Assembly: GCF_002157685.2 (NCBI RefSeq)
Contig: NZ_AP026738.1
Span: 5,084,001-5,148,000, forward strand
Source: Comamonas thiooxydans
GTDB taxonomy: Bacteria > Pseudomonadota > Gammaproteobacteria > Burkholderiales > Burkholderiaceae_C
Direction of reading: 5' to 3'
DNA: 64,000 bases
How positions within the stretch are numbered: position 1 is the first letter of the stretch; each line of letters opens with the position of its first letter. A program made the position numbers and the translations under genes. Shown piece by piece: positions 1-9,443 of this stretch. The notes under the pieces were generated by a model. It saw only the letters and a list, made by a program, of their open reading frames with translations, was not told the origin of the DNA and searched no databases.

Positions 1-1
1 C

Positions 2-343
2 TTCAACGGTCTGTGCGGCATCACGCGCCAGACCGTTGACGGACTGGCCAGTCCTCTGGGCCGCAGCCTGATCCGCGAAGTCCTGGACGAGGTCGTTGCC
101 GTGGCTGCGGCCAACGGCATCGCCGTGGACGCCCTGCGCATCCAGGCCACGGTGGAGGACGCCCTGAACCATCATGTGGGGCACCAGCCATCGCTGCTGC
201 AGGACCTGCTGGCGGGGCGCCCCACCGAGACCGACTCCATCCACGGCGCGGTGGTGCGCGCGGGCGAGCGGCATGGCATAGCCACACCCATGACACGTAC
301 CCTGCACCGGCTCATCAGCATGACACAGCAGCGCACGTCATAG
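2..343 (+). CDS. 2-dehydropantoate 2-reductase (ketopantoate reductase family), C-terminal part
   Basis: Only the last 113 codons lie in the window; the 5' end is cut by the window edge. The translation (FNGLCGITRQTVDG near its start, then helices with RSLIREVLDEVVAVA and a tail containing GRPTETDSIHGAVV and RHGIATPMTRTL) matches the all-helical C-terminal domain of the ApbA/PanE family. That domain carries the substrate-side residues, including the conserved E-(I/T)D-x-(I/L)-x-G segment. PanE reduces ketopantoate to pantoate with NADPH in pantothenate synthesis. In Burkholderiales, paralogues often sit beside Bug-type binding proteins and act on other substrates, so panE itself is not certain. 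The following gene starts about 100 bases later on the same strand. Confidence 0.85.
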   Translation, partial: FNGLCGITRQTVDGLASPLGRSLIREVLDEVVAVAAANGIAVDALRIQATVEDALNHHVGHQPSLLQDLLAGRPTETDSIHGAVVRAGERHGIATPMTRTLHRLISMTQQRTS

Positions 344-446
344 GACAAGGACTCGGCGAAGACGCATCGAAGGCCCGGAAAAGACAGCAAAACAAAGAGA
401 AAGACAGCAGGCACCGGGCCCACGAATTCAACAACAAGGAGACAAC

Positions 447-1418
447 ATGCGCAGAACCTTTCTCAAAGCCGGCGCTGCTTGCGGTGTACAGCTCATGCTG
501 GGTACGGCCCACGCCCAGCCGACGTCCGGCAGGCCCGTGGAATGGGTGGTCGGCTTTGCCGCGGGCGGCGGCTCGGATGCCGTGGCTCGCGGCGTAGCCG
601 AGGCCTGGGCCAAGCCCATCCATCGCAACATCGTGGTGATCAACAAGCCGGGCGCCGGCACCAACATCGCCGCAGAATATGCGGCGCGCTCGCGCGACCA
701 TGGCAACCTGGTCTTCACCGCCGACTTCGCCACCCTGGCCGCCAACCCGCATCTGTTCCCCAAGCTGGCCTACAACGCCGAGCAGGACTTCGTTCCCATC
801 AGCCTGCTGGCGCGCTTTCCGCTGCTGCTGGTTGTCAACAACGAATTGCCGGTGCGCAGCTTTCAGGAATTCGCGGCCTGGGCCAAGGCCAACCCCGGCA
901 AGCTCAGCTATGGATCTCCCGGGCTGGGCACCCCGCACCACCTGGCCACCGAACTGCTGGCCCAGAAGATGGGCGTGAAGATGACCCACGCCCCCTATCG
1001 CGGCGCCGGCCCGGCCATGCTGGATGTGATCGGAGGCCAGATTCCCTTCATGCTGGTGGACAGCGCCGCAGGCTTGCCCCACATCAACACGGGCAAGGTC
1101 CGCGCCATCGGCGTGGCCAGTGCGCAGCGACTCAAGACTCTGCCTCAGACGCCCACGCTCATCGAGCAGGGCGTGGCCGGCTTCGAGGCCTTCGCCTGGC
1201 AGGGCCTGGTTGCCCCCAGGGGCACGGATGACGCCACCATACAGATGTGGTCCAGGACGCTGCAGGAAACCCTGAAGACGCCGGCCGTGCAGGCCCGCTT
1301 CGAATCACTGGCCCTGGAGCCCCTGCCCAGCACTCCCGAGCAGATGCGCGAGTTCTGGCTCTCCGAGAAGAAGCGCTGGGGAGAGGTCATCAAGACCGCA
1401 GGCATCAAGCTGGACTGA
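447..1418 (+). CDS. Bug/TctC-family periplasmic substrate-binding protein
   Basis: A 323-residue protein with a signal peptide of about 23 residues ending THA-QPTSG. It then has the family pattern: GRPVEWVVGFAAGGGSDAVAR, a VVINKPGAGTNIAAEYAA block, and NPGKLSYGSPGLGTPHHLATELL. This is the Bug (Bordetella uptake gene) receptor fold used by tripartite tricarboxylate transporters for carboxylates and related solutes. A Shine-Dalgarno AAGGAG lies just before the chosen ATG. No TctA/TctB membrane genes are nearby, so it is an orphan receptor; the ligand cannot be read from the sequence. A second paralogue follows about 30 bases downstream. Confidence 0.93.
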   Translation: MRRTFLKAGAACGVQLMLGTAHAQPTSGRPVEWVVGFAAGGGSDAVARGVAEAWAKPIHRNIVVINKPGAGTNIAAEYAARSRDHGNLVFTADFATLAANPHLFPKLAYNAEQDFVPISLLARFPLLLVVNNELPVRSFQEFAAWAKANPGKLSYGSPGLGTPHHLATELLAQKMGVKMTHAPYRGAGPAMLDVIGGQIPFMLVDSAAGLPHINTGKVRAIGVASAQRLKTLPQTPTLIEQGVAGFEAFAWQGLVAPRGTDDATIQMWSRTLQETLKTPAVQARFESLALEPLPSTPEQMREFWLSEKKRWGEVIKTAGIKLD

Positions 1419-1448
1419 TCGCTATCAATGACAAGCAGGAAAACGCAT

Positions 1449-2465
1449 ATGGAGACTCCCATCACTCAACGCCCCTCTGCACACAGGCAGCTGCGCGCCC
1501 TGATCGCCAAAGGCTGGGCCAGCCTGGGCATGGCGCTTTGCCTGGCACCGGCCGCCCAGGCACAGACATGGCCGGATCGCCCCATCCGCCTGATCGTGAA
1601 CTTCGCCCCTGGCGGCGCCGCCGATGTGATGGGGCGCGCGATCTCGCCCACCATGAGCCAGGTGCTGGGCCAGTCCGTGGTGGTGGACAACAAGCCAGGA
1701 GCCAACGGCAATATCGGTATCAGCGAAACCGTGCGCTCTGCCAAGGACGGCTATACGCTGCTGCTGAGCAGCGGCGGCGGCATCAGCATCAATCCGCTGA
1801 TCTACAGCAAGCTGCCGTTCAACCCTGAAAAGGACTTGATCCCCGTGGCGGCCGTGGCACGCGTGCATGTGTTCCTGGAAACCAACCCCAGCCTTCCCGT
1901 GAGCAATGTGCAGGACTTCATCAAGCACCTGCAGGCCAATCCGGGCAAGCTATCCTACGGCTCGCCAGGCCCTGGCAGCTCGCCTCATCTGGCCGGTGAG
2001 ATGTTCAAGCGCGCGGCCAAGGTCGATGCCAGCCATATTCCCTACAAGGGTGCCGGCCCTGCCTTGACCGATGTGCTCAGCGGTCAGTTGCAATACTGGT
2101 TCGATCCGGGCCCGGGGCTCAAGCAGGTCGAGGCCGGCAAGCTCAAGCTGCTGGCCATAGGCAGCCCGCACCGCTCACCTCTGTACCCCAAGGTACCCAC
2201 GCTGGCCGAGAGCGGCCTGCCGGGCTTCGATGCCGACACACTGTTCGGCGTCTACGCGCCGGCCGGCACGCCCGCAGCCGTGGTGGATGCCGTGCGCGCC
2301 AGCGTGATCAAGGCACTGGAGCAAAAGAGCGTGGTCGATGTGATCCAGGGTCTGGGTGCCACGCCCGAGCCGCGCATGAGCCGCCAGGACTTCGTGGACC
2401 ACCATGCCAAGGAACGCGCCCGGTTTGCACCGCTGATCAAGGAAATCGGCTTGAAAGTGGACTAA
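1449..2465 (+). CDS. Bug/TctC-family periplasmic substrate-binding protein, second tandem copy
   Basis: A 338-residue Bug receptor. The signal peptide is long (about 38 residues) and ends AQA-QTWPD; the mature part has RPIRLIVNFAPGGAADVMGR, VVDNKPGANGNIG and NPGKLSYGSPGPGSSPHLAGEMF. I prefer the ATG preceded by AGGAAA at normal spacing over an in-frame ATG seven codons upstream, which lacks a ribosome site. It is probably cotranscribed with the preceding Bug gene, and an intrinsic terminator follows. The two proteins share the family motifs but differ clearly in sequence, so they are not a recent duplication. The ligand is unknown. Confidence 0.93.
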   Translation: METPITQRPSAHRQLRALIAKGWASLGMALCLAPAAQAQTWPDRPIRLIVNFAPGGAADVMGRAISPTMSQVLGQSVVVDNKPGANGNIGISETVRSAKDGYTLLLSSGGGISINPLIYSKLPFNPEKDLIPVAAVARVHVFLETNPSLPVSNVQDFIKHLQANPGKLSYGSPGPGSSPHLAGEMFKRAAKVDASHIPYKGAGPALTDVLSGQLQYWFDPGPGLKQVEAGKLKLLAIGSPHRSPLYPKVPTLAESGLPGFDADTLFGVYAPAGTPAAVVDAVRASVIKALEQKSVVDVIQGLGATPEPRMSRQDFVDHHAKERARFAPLIKEIGLKVD

Positions 2466-2513
2466 GAAATTTCAGTTCAACGTGGGAGTCCGGTTGCCCG
2501 AAAGCTCCCTTTT

Positions 2514-2548
2514 GACCGCCCGTCTGAAAGGACCGGCGGTCTTTTTTT
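2514..2548 (+). terminator. Intrinsic terminator after the Bug gene pair
   Basis: Perfect inverted repeat GACCGCC / GGCGGTC with a 14-base loop, followed by seven T residues. It lies about 50 bases after the stop codon and closes the two-gene Bug unit. Confidence 0.9.
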
Positions 2549-2629
2549 GGTTTACGCAAGCAAGAATGCTCAACAGGCATGCCTACCGACAAAACACCAA
2601 GCCAGATCCGAATTTGCGCCAGTCGTGTT

Positions 2630-4394
<1,765 letters not shown>

Positions 4395-4443
4395 CGCCTG
4401 ACCGGCAAGCGCTAGAGCCCGCCTCAACCCAGCGATCCGCTCT

Positions 4444-4491
4444 ACCCTTGGCGCTGCTCGGCTAAGCTGGGCACTCCAAGGGTCTTTTTTT
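4444..4491 (+). terminator. Intrinsic terminator between modA and modB
   Basis: Stem ACCCTTGG / CCAAGGGT with a 24-base loop that can pair further, followed by CTTTTTTT. It lies inside the modABC unit, between the binding-protein gene and the permease gene. It probably lowers modBC expression relative to modA, as is common for ABC importers that need excess receptor. Confidence 0.85.
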
Positions 4492-4583
4492 GCGGCCTGT
4501 GCGGCTGCGGATCGGGAAGGGTGCGGGGTCGATGGAGACATCCCTCGCGCATCCCGGTTTGCGCCAGTCCTGTTTTTGATTCC

Positions 4584-5264
4584 ATGCAACTGAATGCCGA
4601 AGACTACGCAGCCATCTGGCTCACGCTCAAGCTCGCAGGCGTGACCACCGTGCTGCTCATGCTGCTGTGCACGCCACTGGCCTGGTGGCTGGCCCATACC
4701 CGTTCGCGCTGGCGCGGCCCGATCGGTGCGGTCGTGGCGCTGCCGCTGGTGCTGCCGCCCACCGTCATCGGGTTCTATCTGCTGGTTACCATGGGCCCCA
4801 ACGGCCCCATAGGCAAGCTTACGCAGGCCATGGGCCTGGGCAATCTGCCGTTCACCTTTGCCGGCCTGGTGGTGGGCTCGCTGATCTACTCCATGCCGTT
4901 CACCGTGCAACCGCTGCAACGTGCGTTTGAAGCCCTGGGCCCGCGCCCCATGGAGGCGGCGGCCAGTCTGGGCGCCAGTCCGCTGGACCGCTTTCTGACC
5001 GTGGCCCTGCCGCTGGCGCGGCCCGGCTTCATCACCGCTGCCGTGCTGACCTTTGCCCACACCGTGGGCGAGTTCGGCGTGGTGCTGATGCTGGGCGGCA
5101 ATATCCCCGGCGTCACGCGCGTGGTCTCGGTACAGATCTACGACCATGTGGAAGCCATGGAGTACGGGCACGCCCATCTGCTGGCGGCCGGCATGGTGGT
5201 GTTCTCCTTCATCGTGCTGCTGGCCCTGAACTGGCTGCAACCCAAAGCGGAGCGCCGCGCATGA
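4584..5264 (+). CDS. modB: Molybdate ABC transporter permease
   Basis: 226 residues, close to the family length (about 230). It has five or six hydrophobic helices, beginning with LTLKLAGVTTVLLMLLCTPLAWWLAH. The ABC-permease EAA loop is seen as EAAASLGASPLDRFLTVALPLARPG, the segment that docks onto ModC; VLPPTVIGFYLL and FAHTVGEFGVVLMLGGNIPG are typical of ModB. The ATG before QLNAEDYAAIW is chosen because the upstream extension reads through the intergenic region. The stop overlaps the modC start by four bases (ATGA), so the two are translationally coupled. Confidence 0.95.
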   Translation: MQLNAEDYAAIWLTLKLAGVTTVLLMLLCTPLAWWLAHTRSRWRGPIGAVVALPLVLPPTVIGFYLLVTMGPNGPIGKLTQAMGLGNLPFTFAGLVVGSLIYSMPFTVQPLQRAFEALGPRPMEAAASLGASPLDRFLTVALPLARPGFITAAVLTFAHTVGEFGVVLMLGGNIPGVTRVVSVQIYDHVEAMEYGHAHLLAAGMVVFSFIVLLALNWLQPKAERRA

Positions 5265-6346
5265 CCGCTGCCCACTTCATCACCGCCCAGCTCAAGCTGA
5301 CCCGGCCGGACTTTGCACTCGATGTGGATCTGCAGCTTCCCGGCCACGGAGTGACGGCCCTGTTCGGCCCCTCGGGCTGCGGCAAGACCACCTGCCTGCG
5401 CAGCCTCGCCGGACTGGAGCGGGCCCAAGGCCGCGTCACCGTCAACCAGACCGTTTGGCAGGACGATGCCGGCCGGCAATGGCTGCCCACACACCAGCGC
5501 GCGCTCGGCTATGTGTTCCAGGAAGCCAGCCTGTTCCCGCACCTTTCGGTGCAGCGCAATATCGATTACGGACTCAGGCGCACGCCGCAGCAACGCCGCA
5601 AGGTCTCCAAGGAAAGAGCCGTCGAACTTCTGGGCATTGCCCATCTGATGGAGCGCATGCCCGCCACGCTCTCGGGTGGCGAGCGCCAGCGCGTGGCGAT
5701 TGCAAGAGCGCTGGCCACCAGCCCCGAAGTGCTGCTCATGGACGAACCCCTGGCCGCGCTCGACGCCCAGCGCAAGGCCGAGGTTCTGCCCTATCTGGAG
5801 CAGTTGCAGCGGCATCTGCGGATTCCAGTGATCTATGTCAGCCACTCCATGGACGAGGTCGCGCGCCTGGCCCAGCATATGGTGCTGCTCGGCGCGGGCA
5901 AGGTGCTGGCGCAGGGCTCCGTCACCGAGCTGCTCTCCAGCCTCGATCTGCCGCTGGCCCATGGCGACGTGGCCTCCAGCGTGGTCCATGCCACGGTGCA
6001 GGCCCACGACGCCGCCGATCATCTGAGCACCCTGGTCTTTGACGGGGGCCGGCTGCAACTCGTCATGGCCCGCCCGCGCGAGCCCGGCAGCCCGGTGCCG
6101 CTGCGCGTGCAGGCGCGCGATGTCAGCCTGAGTCTGCTCAGGCCCGAGGGCAGCAGCATTCTCAACATCCTGCCGGTGCAGGTGCTGGACCTGCGCGAGG
6201 ACGGGCCGGGGCAGGTCATGGTCTCGCTGCAGGCGGGCGGCACCCGGCTGCTGGCCAGAATCACCCGGCACTCGGCCAAGGCCTTGCAATTGCAGGCCGG
6301 CATGCCGGTGTTTGCCCAGATCAAGGGCATGGCGCTGCTGGACTGA
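5261..6346 (+). CDS. modC: Molybdate ABC transporter ATP-binding protein
   Basis: 361 residues. Walker A is GPSGCGKT at residues 36-43, the Q-loop is FQEAS, the ABC signature LSGGERQRVAIARAL starts at 137, Walker B is LLMDEPLAALD near 157-167, and the switch histidine is in YVSHSMDE. The C-terminal third (from about residue 280) is a Mop/TOBE module (RVQARDVSLSL, SILNILPVQVLDL) that binds oxyanion and lets the transporter sense molybdate. It powers ModAB at the inner membrane and is coupled to modB by a four-base overlap. Confidence 0.96.
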   Translation: MTAAHFITAQLKLTRPDFALDVDLQLPGHGVTALFGPSGCGKTTCLRSLAGLERAQGRVTVNQTVWQDDAGRQWLPTHQRALGYVFQEASLFPHLSVQRNIDYGLRRTPQQRRKVSKERAVELLGIAHLMERMPATLSGGERQRVAIARALATSPEVLLMDEPLAALDAQRKAEVLPYLEQLQRHLRIPVIYVSHSMDEVARLAQHMVLLGAGKVLAQGSVTELLSSLDLPLAHGDVASSVVHATVQAHDAADHLSTLVFDGGRLQLVMARPREPGSPVPLRVQARDVSLSLLRPEGSSILNILPVQVLDLREDGPGQVMVSLQAGGTRLLARITRHSAKALQLQAGMPVFAQIKGMALLD

Positions 6347-6403
6347 GCGCAGCGCATCCGCCCCTTGCCGGCAAGGGATGCGCCTGCTGACTATCATCAG
6401 CCC

Positions 6404-7267
6404 ATGACCGAGTCCGCCTGCCCCGTCCCTGCCCAGCCGATAGCACCGCTGCACACCCATGCCGTGAGCTTCTTCAACGCCGGGCAGCAGGAGCGGCAGG
6501 AGCGCGTGCTGGCGGCCGAGGTGCCGATCGCGCTGGTCTTCAACGGCATCTCGCATGCGGTGATGATGGGCTCGCCCACCGACGTGGAAGACTTTGCCCT
6601 GGGCTTTGCGCTGACCGAGGGCATCATCGACAGCGCCTCGGACTGCTACGGCATCGAAGCCCGCCCCGTGTCCGCCGCGGCGGCCGGCCTGCCCGAAGGC
6701 ATGGACGGCATGGAAGTGCAGCTCGACATCGCCTCGCGCTGCTTTGCGCGGCTCAAAGACAGGCGCCGCAGCATGACGGGCCGCACGGGTTGCGGTGTCT
6801 GCGGAGTCGAGAGCTTTGCGGCGCTGGACCTGTCGTTTGATGCCCTGCCGCCCCAGGACTGGCTGGAGCAGGTCGACGCCGCCACCGTGCTCAAGGCGAT
6901 CGACGCCCTGGCCCCGCACCAGATCCTGAATGCCGAAGCCGGCGCCATCCATGCCGCTGGCTGGGCCACGCTGGCGGGCGACATCACGGATGTGCTCGAA
7001 GACGTGGGCCGCCACAATGCGCTGGACAAGCTGGTCGGCCGGCTGGCGCGCACGGGCCGCCTCGGCGAACCCGGCTTTGTACTGCTGTCCAGCCGCGGCA
7101 GCCATGAACTGGTGCGCAAATGCGCCAAGGTCGGCATCGCGGCGCTGGCCACGATTTCCGCGCCCACCGCCATGGGCGTGCGCATGGCGGAGCTGACGGG
7201 CCTGCGCTTCTGGGGGCTGTGCCGCCCGCCCAAGGCCGTGCTCTATGCTGCGGGCGGCAAAGCCTGA
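6404..7267 (+). CDS. fdhD: Formate dehydrogenase accessory sulfurtransferase FdhD
   Basis: 287 residues. The GRTGCGVCGVES segment holds the conserved Cys-x-x-Cys of FdhD, which carries sulfur from IscS to the molybdenum cofactor of formate dehydrogenase. DVLEDVGRHNALDKLVG, LLSSRGSHELVRKCAKVGI and SAPTAMGVRMAE are conserved family blocks. The ATG chosen avoids an upstream extension with no ribosome site. It follows modC by about 60 bases on the same strand, which links molybdate uptake directly to a molybdoenzyme maturation factor; the formate dehydrogenase itself is not in the window. Confidence 0.94.
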   Translation: MTESACPVPAQPIAPLHTHAVSFFNAGQQERQERVLAAEVPIALVFNGISHAVMMGSPTDVEDFALGFALTEGIIDSASDCYGIEARPVSAAAAGLPEGMDGMEVQLDIASRCFARLKDRRRSMTGRTGCGVCGVESFAALDLSFDALPPQDWLEQVDAATVLKAIDALAPHQILNAEAGAIHAAGWATLAGDITDVLEDVGRHNALDKLVGRLARTGRLGEPGFVLLSSRGSHELVRKCAKVGIAALATISAPTAMGVRMAELTGLRFWGLCRPPKAVLYAAGGKA

Positions 7268-7363
7268 GCAAGCCCTGCTGCCAAGCGCCAGCCTCTAGAA
7301 TCACGGCATTGCGGCCATGGCTCCAGCTCTGACCGCCCCACGATCAGCCCCTGGATATACACC

Positions 7364-7768
7364 ATGAACCGCTGCACCACCACCCGCTTCAGCCGCCGCC
7401 TCTGGGGCTGCACCCTGCTGGCTGCTGCCGCCAGCGCCAGCCTGCCGGCGCTGGCCCAGGGCCTGCCCTCGGACAACACGCGCAACTTTCCGCCCACGGC
7501 GCAGTTCGGCGAAATGACGGTCACCAATTTCCCCGAAGTGGCCATCAACGGCACGGCCATTCGCACCACGCCCGGCTTTCGCCTGTTCAGCCGCGAGCGC
7601 AGCATTGTTTTTGCCAGCAACTATGCGGGCCAGAAGATGCTGGTGGGCTATGTGATCGAGCCGCAGACCCAGGGCCTGCACACGGCCTGGATCCTGACCC
7701 CTGCCGAGATCGAGAAATACAAGCCGATTCAGCCGCGCACGCTGCTGCAGCGCGTTTTCGGCAGCTGA
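7364..7768 (+). CDS. Small exported protein of unknown function
   Basis: 134 residues with a clear signal peptide (RRLWGCTLLAAAASASLPALA-QG). The mature part of about 100 residues has no motif I recognise. It contains FPPTAQFGEMTVTNFPEVAINGTA, a segment RLFSRERSIVFASNYAGQKMLVGYVI and a C-terminal EIEKYKPIQPRTLLQRVFGS. The mix of beta-type segments and few Cys residues suggests a soluble periplasmic protein. Coding support comes from the signal peptide, codon use like its neighbours and isolation between fdhD and miaB. Function unknown. Confidence 0.75.
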   Translation: MNRCTTTRFSRRLWGCTLLAAAASASLPALAQGLPSDNTRNFPPTAQFGEMTVTNFPEVAINGTAIRTTPGFRLFSRERSIVFASNYAGQKMLVGYVIEPQTQGLHTAWILTPAEIEKYKPIQPRTLLQRVFGS

Positions 7769-7795
7769 GTTCGGCACGCGCCGACCGCTATTGAT

Positions 7796-7883
7796 TAAAG
7801 AGCTGCTTGCGCTTTTTCTGCAAGCTTCTCGAACTGTTTCCATATCCAAATCGAGTGATGGCAGGCGCCAGCCGCTATCACTT
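7796..7883. repeat. Short palindromic element (AGCTGCTTGCGCTT family)
   Basis: An intergenic segment of about 88 bases between the small exported protein and miaB. Its left end contains AAAGAGCTGCTTGCGC and its right end reads GCGCCAGCCGCTATCACTTT. The right end reverse-complemented gives AAAGTGATAGCGGCTGGCGC, a degenerate match to the left. The core AGCTGCTTGCGCTT at 7801-7814 recurs elsewhere in the window. Confidence 0.5.
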
Positions 7884-7925
7884 TGTGCTTGCAGACACTG
7901 CAGGCCCACCTGACAAGAGCGCCCC

Positions 7926-9254
7926 ATGAGCAAGAAAGTCTTTATCAAAACCTTTGGCTGCCAGATGAACGAGTACGACTCGGACAAGATGGCCGATGTG
8001 CTGGGCGCCGCCCAGGGTTACGAGCCCACGCAGAACGTGGACGAGGCCGATCTGATTCTGTTCAATACCTGCTCGGTGCGCGAGAAGGCCCAGGAAAAAG
8101 TGTTCAGCGATCTGGGCCGCATCCGCCATCTCAAGGAAAAAGGCGTGCTGATCGGCGTGGGCGGCTGCGTGGCCAGCCAGGAGGGTGCCGAGATCATCAA
8201 GCGCGCTCCGTTTGTCGATGTGGTCTTCGGTCCCCAGACCCTGCACCGCCTGCCCGAGCTGCTCAATCAGCGTGCGGCCAAGGCCAAGCCCCAGGTCGAT
8301 ATCTCCTTCCCCGAAATCGAGAAGTTCGACCACCTGCCGCCGGCACGCGTGGAAGGCGCTTCGGCCTTTGTCTCCATCATGGAGGGCTGCTCCAAATATT
8401 GCAGCTACTGCGTCGTGCCCTATACGCGCGGCGAGGAAGTCAGCCGCCCGTTCGAGGACGTGCTGGTGGAAGTCGCGGGCCTGGCCGAGCAAGGCGTGAA
8501 GGAAATCACGCTGCTGGGCCAGAACGTCAACGCCTACCTGGGCAAGATGGGCGACAGCAGCGAGATGGCCGACTTCGCGCTGCTGCTGGAATATGTGGCC
8601 GAGATTCCCGGCATCGAGCGCATCCGCTACACCACCAGCCATCCCAACGAATTCACGCCGCGCCTGATCGAGGCCTACGCCAAGATTCCGCAACTGGTCA
8701 GCCACCTGCATCTGCCCGTGCAACATGGCAGCGACAAGATTCTCATGGCCATGAAGCGCGGCTACACGGCCATGGAATACAAGAGCACCATCCGCAAGCT
8801 GCGCGCCATCCGTCCCGATCTGGCCATGAGCAGCGACTTCATCGTCGGCTTTCCCGGCGAGACCGAAGAGGACTTCCAGAAGATGATGAAGCTCATCCAC
8901 GACGTGCGCTTCGACAACTCGTTCAGCTTCATCTTCAGTCCCCGCCCCGGCACGCCGGCGGCCAATCTGCACGACGACACACCGCACGAAGTCAAGCTGC
9001 GCCGCCTGCAGGAGCTGCAGGCCGTGATCAACACCAACATCAAGGAGATCAGCGAAGAGCGTGTCGGCACGGTGCAACGCCTGCTGGTCGAAGGCGTGAG
9101 CAAGCGCGACGGCAGCGAACTGATGGGCCGCACCTATTGCAACCGCGTGGTCAACTTCCCCGGCAACGAGCGTTTGATCGGACAGATGGTGGACGTGAAG
9201 ATTACCGAAGCCAAGGCTTACACCTTGCGCGGCGAAGTCCTGGTCAAGGATTGA
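7926..9254 (+). CDS. miaB: tRNA-2-methylthio-N6-dimethylallyladenosine synthase MiaB
   Basis: 442 residues, the usual MiaB length. The N-terminal UPF0004 domain begins [20 protein letters not shown], with cluster cysteines in [14 protein letters not shown] and GVGGCVA. The radical-SAM domain has the CxxxCxxC motif in [18 protein letters not shown] (near residue 155-170). A C-terminal TRAM domain ([21 protein letters not shown]) binds tRNA. The enzyme adds a methylthio group to i6A37 of tRNAs reading UNN codons. It has its own intergenic region upstream and a terminator downstream, so it is probably monocistronic. Confidence 0.97.
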   Translation: MSKKVFIKTFGCQMNEYDSDKMADVLGAAQGYEPTQNVDEADLILFNTCSVREKAQEKVFSDLGRIRHLKEKGVLIGVGGCVASQEGAEIIKRAPFVDVVFGPQTLHRLPELLNQRAAKAKPQVDISFPEIEKFDHLPPARVEGASAFVSIMEGCSKYCSYCVVPYTRGEEVSRPFEDVLVEVAGLAEQGVKEITLLGQNVNAYLGKMGDSSEMADFALLLEYVAEIPGIERIRYTTSHPNEFTPRLIEAYAKIPQLVSHLHLPVQHGSDKILMAMKRGYTAMEYKSTIRKLRAIRPDLAMSSDFIVGFPGETEEDFQKMMKLIHDVRFDNSFSFIFSPRPGTPAANLHDDTPHEVKLRRLQELQAVINTNIKEISEERVGTVQRLLVEGVSKRDGSELMGRTYCNRVVNFPGNERLIGQMVDVKITEAKAYTLRGEVLVKD

Positions 9255-9285
9255 TGGCCCGGCATTCCCTGGCCTCATCTACCCA

Positions 9286-9319
9286 AAGCCTGCCGGCCAT
9301 GCCGCGCAGGCTTTTTTTT
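9286..9319 (+). terminator. Intrinsic terminator after miaB
   Basis: Stem AAGCCTGC / GCAGGCTT with a 12-base loop, followed by a run of eight T residues, about 30 bases after the miaB stop. Confidence 0.9.
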
Positions 9320-9443
9320 CATGACTGGTTATAAATTCTGTAACAAATGGTGATGCCTTGCCGGATGGCACACGCCTCTTCAATCCGCCGCTAGGATGGT
9401 GGCCTATTGGGGCCAAGCTGCCTCGGATTGAACTCTGGACACC

